DNA of 64,000 nt from DATLGB01 sp963724135. Lineage in GTDB: Bacteria; Actinomycetota; Thermoleophilia; Solirubrobacterales; Solirubrobacteraceae. A program made the position numbers and the translations under genes. The notes under the pieces were generated by a model that saw only the letters and a list, made by a program, of their open reading frames with translations, had not been told where the DNA came from and did not search any database. Positions 58,315 to 64,000 of the stretch are shown here, piece by piece (the first letter of the stretch is position 1; the number at the start of each line of letters is the position of its first letter). Location of the stretch: contig CAVRTA010000004.1 in the NCBI GenBank assembly GCA_963724135.1, positions 248,001 to 312,000 on the forward strand, read 5' to 3'.

Positions 58315-58774
58315 CGGACTTGACGATCAGCGTTCCCCGCCGGCCACCGGCGCTGATGCGGACCCGGCCGGGCTTCTCGCCCCGGGAGTCCTGGGCGACC
58401 GTCTGCCCGGGGCCGATGCGCGCCGGGTCGAGCCCGGCGATGCGCACGACGACCCGTCGCGCCGTCACGTTGGTGACCCTGAAGCGCAGCGGCAGGAACG
58501 CGGCCACCGTGCGCGGCCTGACGCGCACGGCGCCGCGCGTGACCCGCACGGCGACGTCCACGCGGACTCCGCCCTCGTCGCCCTGGTCGCCCTCTTGCAG
58601 CTGCGTCGCGGTCGGCGTGGGCGCGACGGGGACCCGGGGTTCGGGCTTCTCGCCGCAGGACGCGAGAACCAGGGCGAGGATCCCACCCTCAATCAGCGCG
58701 ACGAAGACGCCGATAACGGACCTACGAGATGGGCCGCCGACCGCTCGACCGCCAATGTCACCCCAGCTACGCAA
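58307..58774 (-). CDS. Hypothetical lipoprotein
   Basis: 155 residues from TTG 58774; no other start is in frame before the lipobox. A hydrophobic segment ends in LALVLASC (lipobox), followed by Glu/Pro-rich spacer and a beta-rich region with VAVRVTRGAVRVRPRTVAAFLPLRFRVTNVTARRVVVRIAGL, reminiscent of a cupredoxin-like or CARDB-like exported domain. It overlaps the downstream secreted-protein gene by 8 nt and the divergent small gene by 20 nt. Function unknown. Confidence 0.6.
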   Translation of the reverse strand: MRSWGDIGGRAVGGPSRRSVIGVFVALIEGGILALVLASCGEKPEPRVPVAPTPTATQLQEGDQGDEGGVRVDVAVRVTRGAVRVRPRTVAAFLPLRFRVTNVTARRVVVRIAGLDPARIGPGQTVAQDSRGEKPGRVRISAGGRRGTLIVKSGG

Positions 58775-58976
58775 GCCCCTGCACTATGACGCCGCGAGCC
58801 GCCGCCTGTGGATCTTCGGGCAGCGCTGCCATCACGGCGCCACCGGTGCACTGCTCGCCGGCGCGGGCGCGGCCGTGAAGTCCAGCGCGCTGCTGGCCGC
58901 GGGCACGATGCTGATGGCGCACGACTGGCACGACCGTGCGCTGTGGTTCGAGCGCGGCTGGCAGAACCAGCCCTAG
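58755..58976 (+). CDS. Hypothetical small protein
   Basis: 73 residues from ATG: a short basic head (RKPLHYDAASRRLWIFGQRCHHGATG), a mildly hydrophobic central part (GALLAGAGAAVKSSALLAAGTMLMAHDWHDRALWF) and an aromatic end. The Cys-His-His in the head is notable. Stop shared with ohr in CTAG. The start overlaps the divergent lipoprotein gene, which weakens the call. Confidence 0.5.
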   Translation: MSPQLRKPLHYDAASRRLWIFGQRCHHGATGALLAGAGAAVKSSALLAAGTMLMAHDWHDRALWFERGWQNQP

Positions 58977-59407
58977 ACCGGCTCTCCATTCGCCGTAAGC
59001 GTGACGTCGACGTTGCCGCGCGTCGCGTTGGAGTAGGGGCAGACCTTGTGGGTCGTGCGGACGAGTTCGCGCGCGGCGTCGGCGTCGGTGATTGACGGCA
59101 TGGTCACGTCCAGCTCGAGCGACAGGTCGAAGCCGCGCTCCGCGTTGGGGTGCATGTTCACCCGGACGTCGACCGCGGTGTCGCCGGTCTCGGCCTTGCG
59201 CCGGCGGGCGACGAGGGTGAGGGCGTTCTCGAAGCAGGCGGCGAAGCCGACGGCGAACAGCTGCTCGGGATTGGTGCCGCCACCCGGGCCCCCGAGCTCC
59301 GTCGGAATCCGGATCTGGACGTCGAGTTCGCCGTCCGATGTGCGGGCGTGGCCCTCGATCCGGCCGCCGGTGACGGTCGCCTGGGCTGTGTAGAGCGTCT
59401 TGCGCAT
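58973..59407 (-). CDS. ohr: Organic hydroperoxide resistance protein (Ohr)
   Basis: 144 residues of the OsmC/Ohr family. Ohr reduces organic peroxides with a lipoyl-thiol co-substrate. Both reactive cysteines are in place: NPEQLFAVGFAACFENAL and CPYSNATRGNVDV. The start ATG gives MRKTLYTAQATVTGGR, the family's usual opening. It is divergent from the MCE operon over a 46-nt gap, with no OhrR-type regulator beside it. Confidence 0.94.
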   Translation of the reverse strand: MRKTLYTAQATVTGGRIEGHARTSDGELDVQIRIPTELGGPGGGTNPEQLFAVGFAACFENALTLVARRRKAETGDTAVDVRVNMHPNAERGFDLSLELDVTMPSITDADAARELVRTTHKVCPYSNATRGNVDVTLTANGEPV

Positions 59408-59430
59408 ACATGAAGGATTGCGGTTCTTCG

Positions 59431-59436
59431 TTGACA
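59431..59436 (+). promoter_or_regulatory. Consensus -35 TTGACA upstream of the MCE operon
   Basis: TTGACA matches the sigma-70 consensus exactly and lies in the ohr-MCE gap; TGAAAT at 59455-59460 is a possible -10 with an 18-bp spacer. If used, the GTG at 59472 would be favoured over GTG 59454. Confidence 0.45.
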
Positions 59437-59453
59437 AACAGCACACATCGCCA

Positions 59454-60854
59454 GTGAAATCCTCAATCAGCGTGAGGGGGCGTTCTAGACCGGCGCGGCT
59501 AGTGGCGGTAGGAGCGGTGCTGGCCGCAATGATCATCGTCGGCTTCACGCTGCTCGGAAACGGCGACGCCTACCGCGTCCACGCGCGCTTCATCAACGCC
59601 GCCCAGCTCGTCAAGGGCGACCTCGTCCAGGTCGCGGGCCGGCCCATCGGCACCATCGAGGAGATCGACCTCACGGCCAACGGGCGCGCCGACGTCACGC
59701 TGAAGCTCAGCGAGCTGATCCCGCTGCGCGAGGGCACGCAGGTCACGGTCCGCCAGGCCTCGCTCTCGGGCATCGCCAACCGCTACCTCGACCTGCGCAT
59801 GCCGCCGGCCTCGGCGAAGCCGATCCCGGACGGCGGGGTCATCCCCGAGCACGACACCACCACCGCCGTCGACCTCGACCAGCTCTTCAACACGCTCGAC
59901 GCGCCGACGCGCACGGCGCTCGCCGACGTCATCAAGGGATCGGCGCGCCAGTACGAGAACACGGACACCGACTACGGGGAGGGCCTGCTCTACCTCAACC
60001 CGTCGCTGCAGGCCTCGAGCCGCTTCTTCCGCGAGCTCAACTACGACAACGGGCTGCTGGAGCGCTTCGTGGTCGCGTCGTCGAAGTTCGTCACCGATCT
60101 CGCCGACCGCAAGGAGGACCTCGCAGGCCTGATCGACAACCTCGAGACGACGACGGACGCCCTCGGGGACGAGGGAGCCTCGCTGCGCGAGGCGATCGGG
60201 CGTCTGCCCGACTTCATGCGGCGCGCCAACACCACGTTCGTCAACCTCCGCTCCACGCTCGACGACCTCGACCCGCTGGTCGAGGACTCCAAACCCGTGG
60301 CCAAGGCGCTGCGCCCGTTCCTGGCCCAGCTGCGGCCGCTTGCCAATGACGCCCGTCCCACGCTGCGCGACCTCTCGGCGCTGATCGCCAGGCCGGGGGC
60401 CAGCAACGACCTCGTCGAGCTGACCGACGCGCAGGTGCCGGCCGCCAGGATCGCCGTCGGCCCCGTCACGCGCAACGGCAAGTCCCGCCAGGGGGCGCTG
60501 CCGGCCAGCGCCAGGGCGCTCGGCGACGCCGCGTCCTCGCTCGCCTTCGCGCGGCCCTACGCCCCCGATCTGATCGGCTGGTTCGACGACTTCAGCCACT
60601 CGGGCGTGTACGACGCGCTCGGCGGCATCTCGCGCCCGGGCCTGCACGCCGACGCGTTCACGCTCATCGGCGGCCAGCTCGCCCCCGTCCCGCCCGAGCT
60701 GCGCGACTTCGCGTTCGTCCCCTCCGGCGGCGTGCGCGGGCAGCGCAACCGGTGCCCCGGCGCCGCCGAGCACAAGAGCGCCGACGGCTCCGGCCCGTAC
60801 AAGCCGACCGCCGACTTCAACTGCGACCCCGACCAGGTGCTCCCGGGGAACTGA
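59454..60854 (+). CDS. MCE family protein, first of the operon
   Basis: About 466 residues from GTG 59454 (GTG 59472 is an alternative). One N-terminal membrane segment (LVAVGAVLAAMIIVGFTLL) followed by the MlaD/MCE beta domain (YRVHARFINAAQLVKGDLVQVAGRPIGTIEEIDL... VTVRQASLSGIANRYLDL) and a long helical region to about residue 300. MCE proteins form hexameric rings or a tunnel that carry lipids between membrane and outside; in mycobacteria they import fatty acids or sterols. The permease (YrbE/MlaE) genes are not seen upstream. Confidence 0.9.
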   Translation: MKSSISVRGRSRPARLVAVGAVLAAMIIVGFTLLGNGDAYRVHARFINAAQLVKGDLVQVAGRPIGTIEEIDLTANGRADVTLKLSELIPLREGTQVTVRQASLSGIANRYLDLRMPPASAKPIPDGGVIPEHDTTTAVDLDQLFNTLDAPTRTALADVIKGSARQYENTDTDYGEGLLYLNPSLQASSRFFRELNYDNGLLERFVVASSKFVTDLADRKEDLAGLIDNLETTTDALGDEGASLREAIGRLPDFMRRANTTFVNLRSTLDDLDPLVEDSKPVAKALRPFLAQLRPLANDARPTLRDLSALIARPGASNDLVELTDAQVPAARIAVGPVTRNGKSRQGALPASARALGDAASSLAFARPYAPDLIGWFDDFSHSGVYDALGGISRPGLHADAFTLIGGQLAPVPPELRDFAFVPSGGVRGQRNRCPGAAEHKSADGSGPYKPTADFNCDPDQVLPGN

Positions 60855-62395
60855 TGCGCCGGGTAGCCCTCATCCTGGTCGCGATCGCGGGTGTCGCGCT
60901 CGTGCTCGCCGTGACCGCCGCGGGCGGCGATCAGACGAGCCACCGCTTCACGGTCGAGCTCGACAACGCCTTCGGCCTCGTGATCGGCGCCGACATGAAG
61001 GTCGCCGGCGTTCGCGCGGGCACGATCCGCGACCTGCGCGTCGACCGCGAGTCCCACGCCGCGCTCGTCGACATCGAGGTCGAGCAGGGCGGCTTCGGCG
61101 ACCTGCGCATGGACGTGCACTGCGAGAGCCGGCCGCAGTCGCTGATCGGCGAGTACTACCTCGACTGCGCCCCGGGAACCGACCCCAAGAAGCTGCCTGA
61201 CGGTGCGCGCGTCCCCGTGGAGCAGACCGGCTCGACGGTCCCGGCCGATCTCATCAACAACGTCATGCGCCGCCCCTACCGCGAGCGCCTGCAGATCATC
61301 CTCAGCCAGCTCGGCGTCGGCCTCGCCGCCCGCGGCGACGAGCTCAACGAGGCGATTCGCCGCGCCAGCCCCGCGCTGCGCGAGACCGACCGCGTCCTGA
61401 AGATCCTCGCCGACCAGAACCAGGTGCTCGGCAAGCTCGTCGAGGACGGCGACGCCGTGCTCGGTGCGCTCGCCGGGAACCGCAACGACGTGGCGCGCTG
61501 GGTGCGCGAGGCGCACCGCACCGCCTCTGACTCAGCCGAGCGGCGCGCGGAGATCGCGGAGGGGCTGAGCAAGCTGCCGACCTTCCTGCGCGAGCTGCGG
61601 CCGACGATGGTCGAGCTCGGCAGCGCGGTCGATGCCCAGATCCCGTCGCTGCAGGACCTCGACGCCTCCGCCCGCCGGCTCGAGTACCTGTTCACCCACC
61701 TCGGGCCCTTCTCCCGCTCCTCGCAGGTCAACCTGCGCACGCTCGCCGACGCGTCGGAGATCGGCAGTCGCGCGGCCAGGCACGCCACCCCGGTCGTCCG
61801 CGAGCTCAACCGCTTCTCGGTCGACACCCCGGAGCTCGCGCAGAACCTGGCGATCGTGCTCAAGGACCTCGACGACCGCAGGCGCGCGGTCGAACCGGAC
61901 GCACGCTCGCCGGGCGGGAAGGGCTACACGGGCTTCGAGGCGATCCTTCAGTACGTCTACGACCAGTCGCTGTCGATCAACGTGTTCGACACGCACGGCT
62001 ACATCCTCAAGGCCAACCTCTTCGAGAACCACTGCAGCGAGTACCAGAACGCCGAGTCGCTCAAGGAGCACATGGCCGAGGACCCGGGCTTCTACGAGGA
62101 CTGCAAGTCGCATCTCGGCCCCAGCCAGCCGGGCGTTCTGCAACCCGACCCGACGCTGTCGGGTGCCCGCGAGGCGCCCGCCCGCGACGGGCACAAGCCA
62201 CGCCGCCGGCGCCGGCGCGAGAACAAGACCGGTCCGGCGGCGCCCTCCCCGTCCGCTCCCGCACCGTCGCGCACGGCCCCCCCGAGCGTCACGACGCCGC
62301 TGCAGCCGCTGCTCGACCAGGTCAAGGACCTGCTGCCGCGCGTGACCGCGCCCGCCGACACCGAAGACCTCCTCGACTTCCTGCTCGCGCCATGA
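60854..62395 (+). CDS. MCE family protein, second of the operon
   Basis: 513 residues. Same layout: membrane segment (RRVALILVAIAGVALVLAVTAA), MCE domain (FTVELDNAFGLVIGADMKVAGVRAGTIRDLRVDRESHAALVDIEVEQGGFGDLRMDVHCESRPQSLIGEYYLDCAPG), a long alpha-helical tunnel region with coiled-coil character, then a Pro/Ser/Arg-rich stretch and a short helix at the C-terminus. Cys pairs (VHCESR and YLDCAPG; NHCSEY and EDCKSH) may form disulfides. ATG overlaps the previous stop by one base (TGATG). Confidence 0.9.
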   Translation: MRRVALILVAIAGVALVLAVTAAGGDQTSHRFTVELDNAFGLVIGADMKVAGVRAGTIRDLRVDRESHAALVDIEVEQGGFGDLRMDVHCESRPQSLIGEYYLDCAPGTDPKKLPDGARVPVEQTGSTVPADLINNVMRRPYRERLQIILSQLGVGLAARGDELNEAIRRASPALRETDRVLKILADQNQVLGKLVEDGDAVLGALAGNRNDVARWVREAHRTASDSAERRAEIAEGLSKLPTFLRELRPTMVELGSAVDAQIPSLQDLDASARRLEYLFTHLGPFSRSSQVNLRTLADASEIGSRAARHATPVVRELNRFSVDTPELAQNLAIVLKDLDDRRRAVEPDARSPGGKGYTGFEAILQYVYDQSLSINVFDTHGYILKANLFENHCSEYQNAESLKEHMAEDPGFYEDCKSHLGPSQPGVLQPDPTLSGAREAPARDGHKPRRRRRRENKTGPAAPSPSAPAPSRTAPPSVTTPLQPLLDQVKDLLPRVTAPADTEDLLDFLLAP

Positions 62396-63912
62396 GACGC
62401 CCCGGCCAATCGGTGTTCGCCAACCCCGTCCTCGTGGGCGCGGTGACGCTGCTCGTGGTCAACGTCGCGGTCTTTCTGGCCTACAACGCCAACAACGGGC
62501 TGCCGTTCGTGCCCACCACCGAGATGCACGTGCAGCTCCGGGACGGAGCGAACGTCGTCAAGGGCAACGAGGTGCGCACGGGTGGCTTCCGCGTCGGCAT
62601 CGTCACCGCCGTCGACCCGGTGCCGATCGGCAACGGCGACGTCGGCGCCGACCTCACGCTCAAGCTCGACCGCACGGTGGGCGACATCCCCGTCGACACG
62701 CGCGCCGTCGTCCGCAACCGCTCGGCGCTGGGCCTCAAGTACGTCGACCTTCAGCTCGGCAGCGCCAGACAGGCGTACAACTCGGGCGACACGATCCCGG
62801 CCCGCCTGACGAAGGTGCCCGTCGAGCTCGACGACGTCTTCGGCATGTTCGACGAGCCGACGCGCGCCGCAGCGCAGGTCAACCTGCGCGGCTTCGGTGA
62901 CGCGCTCGCCTTCCGGGGCCAGGACCTGGGCCGCACGATCGAGGAGCTGCCGCGCCTGTTCACGCACCTCGAGCCGGTCGCGCGCACGCTCGCCGACCGC
63001 GAGACCGACCTGCGCGGCTTCGTGCGCTCGCTGGCCGACACGGCCAGCGCGATCGCACCGGTGGCCTCCGAGCAGGCGCGCCTGTTCACCACGATGGCGG
63101 ACACGTTCGCGGCGATCGACCGCGACCCCGAGCGACTCAAGCAGTTCATCGAGAAGGGCCCGCCGACCCTGGACGTCTCGAACGACTCGCTGCCCGTCCA
63201 GCGCAGCTTCCTGCGCGACTTCGCCATCTTCTCGGAGGACTTCGGTCGCGCGACGCACGAGCTGCGCAGCGCTCTGCCCGACCTCAACGCGGCGATCACG
63301 CGCGGCACCGTCGTGCAGGCCAGGTTCGTGGACACCAACCGCAAGCTCGGCGCGGCCTTCGCGGCGCTCGACCATCTCGCGACCCGTCCGACCACGACCG
63401 TGGCGCTGCGCGGCCTGACCGCGACCGTCGACTCGCTCAATCCGACCGTCCAGTTCCTCGGCCCCTACCAGACCGTCTGCAACTACTGGAACTACTTCTG
63501 GACCTTCGTCGCCGAGCACTTCTCCGAGACCGACATCCTCGGCCAGTCGCAGCGCGCGCTGCTGAACTCGGTCGGCCGCCAGGACGACTCGGTCGGCTCC
63601 CAGGGCGCCAACGCTCCGGCCAACGGCGAGGAAGTCATCGAGGGGACGCCGCAGTTCCTTCAGGGCCAGGCGTACGGCGCCGCGGTCACCGACTCGGGCC
63701 AGGCGGACTGCGAGTCCGGCCAGCGCGGCTTCCTGCACCGCAACGCGCGCAACGCCAAGCCGCGCTTCACGGTCAACCTCGATGCCAACACCCCGGGCGT
63801 GCAGGGCCCAACCTTCGCGGGCCGCAAGCGCGTGCCCAGGGGGCAGACGTTCACCCGCCGCCCGACCGTCGGCCCCGAGTCCCTGCTGTTCCGATCGGAG
63901 CACGGACCGTGA
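62392..63912 (+). CDS. MCE family protein, third of the operon
   Basis: 506 residues, ATGA-coupled to the previous gene. A membrane segment (VLVGAVTLLVVNVAVFLAYNANN) and MCE domain (EMHVQLRDGANVVKGNEVRTGGFRVGIVTAVDPVPIGNGDVGADLTLKLDRTVGDIPVDTRAVVRNRSALGLKYVDLQLGSA) precede the helical region and a C-terminal domain with paired Cys (QTVCNYWNYFW and QADCESGQRG). Together with its neighbours it would form one hetero-oligomeric complex. Confidence 0.9.
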   Translation: MRRPGQSVFANPVLVGAVTLLVVNVAVFLAYNANNGLPFVPTTEMHVQLRDGANVVKGNEVRTGGFRVGIVTAVDPVPIGNGDVGADLTLKLDRTVGDIPVDTRAVVRNRSALGLKYVDLQLGSARQAYNSGDTIPARLTKVPVELDDVFGMFDEPTRAAAQVNLRGFGDALAFRGQDLGRTIEELPRLFTHLEPVARTLADRETDLRGFVRSLADTASAIAPVASEQARLFTTMADTFAAIDRDPERLKQFIEKGPPTLDVSNDSLPVQRSFLRDFAIFSEDFGRATHELRSALPDLNAAITRGTVVQARFVDTNRKLGAAFAALDHLATRPTTTVALRGLTATVDSLNPTVQFLGPYQTVCNYWNYFWTFVAEHFSETDILGQSQRALLNSVGRQDDSVGSQGANAPANGEEVIEGTPQFLQGQAYGAAVTDSGQADCESGQRGFLHRNARNAKPRFTVNLDANTPGVQGPTFAGRKRVPRGQTFTRRPTVGPESLLFRSEHGP

Positions 63913-64000
63913 ACCCGCGCCACCGCCAAGGGCTCTCCTACACGACGACGGGCGTCATCGCCATCGTCGTGACCGCCATCGCCTGCTACTTCGGCTTCAC
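63909..64000 (+). CDS. MCE family protein, fourth of the operon (cut by window end)
   Basis: Only the first 30 codons are visible, from a GTG that overlaps the previous stop (GTGA). They read MNPRHRQGLSYTTTGVIAIV and continue as a membrane segment, matching the opening of the other MCE proteins. The rest lies outside the window. Confidence 0.65.
   Translation, partial: MNPRHRQGLSYTTTGVIAIVVTAIACYFGF

Overview
The window is bacterial chromosomal DNA with very high GC content, third-position G/C-rich reading frames and many GTG starts. Several things point to an actinobacterium, most likely of the class Thermoleophilia (Solirubrobacter/Conexibacter/Patulibacter-like): an operon of several MCE proteins, an MMPL transporter beside an LmeA-type lipid-binding protein, a DUF4235 protein, a membrane-fused ECF sigma factor, and a CsrA gene, which in this phylum is mostly found in flagellated lineages. 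The assignment is an inference from gene content; there is no rRNA in the window. I see no phage, insertion sequence, integrase or CRISPR array; this is ordinary, extremely compact chromosome with two kinds of short repeat set into it.

Layout. 1-8044: end of lon, an M23 endopeptidase, a TetR-MMPL-LmeA cluster, then an LPXTG surface protein co-transcribed with glyS. 8068-10381: FmdB-type zinc ribbon and two acyl-CoA dehydrogenases. 10462-15477: LCP cell-wall ligase, divergent ROK kinase-rsmI-M19-like hydrolase. 15530-24360: a LytM-like ORF and a ten-gene run metG-tatD-rsmA-ispE-PAP2-small membrane protein-PucR regulator-MTAP-DUF2064-EAL/CBS in which every junction is a 4-nt NTGA overlap. 24357-30544: S55 (SpoIVB-type) peptidase, tRNA-Gln, glmU, prs, a small ORF without a usual start, acyl-CoA ligase. 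30535-34059: TetR and small unknowns. 34134-38757: rplY(ctc)-pth-mfd. 38754-41610: a secreted cluster with CopC and YcnI/DUF1775. 41749-45644: PPIase lipoprotein-mazG-eno-ftsB-like. 45634-49442: GNAT, an HTH/basic protein, csrA, RecQ fused to a phosphoribosyltransferase-like end. 49730-55086: class I aldolase, GCS2 ligase, a rhomboid-like pseudoprotease, selD, UPF0173 hydrolase, Lrp-type domain, tRNA-Leu(TAA). 55176-59407: ECF sigma/zinc finger/membrane fusion, CsaA-like protein, secreted unknowns, Ohr. 59454-64000: start of an MCE operon (three complete genes and the start of a fourth).

Most unusual signal. A perfect 31-bp palindromic element (13-bp arms, 5-bp loop) occurs twice, the copies being exact reverse complements. 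One copy (19221-19251) lies inside ispE and is translated in frame as ten residues; the other (44936-44966) begins at the first base after the eno stop codon. This looks like a short mobile or repetitive palindrome that tolerates insertion in coding sequence, comparable in principle to the Rickettsia palindromic elements. A second repeat set, four imperfect 24-bp units on a 30-bp period arranged two forward and two inverted, lies at 49558-49668 beside the aldolase gene.

Genome organisation. At least a dozen genes have a TANNNT hexamer ending 6-10 nt before the start codon, which suggests widespread leaderless transcripts. Five convergent gene pairs share their stop codons within a 4-nt CTAG/CTAA/TTAG overlap, and some divergent pairs have overlapping start codons or overlapping -10 elements. 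Three frames that look coding have no ATG/GTG/TTG where a start is needed.
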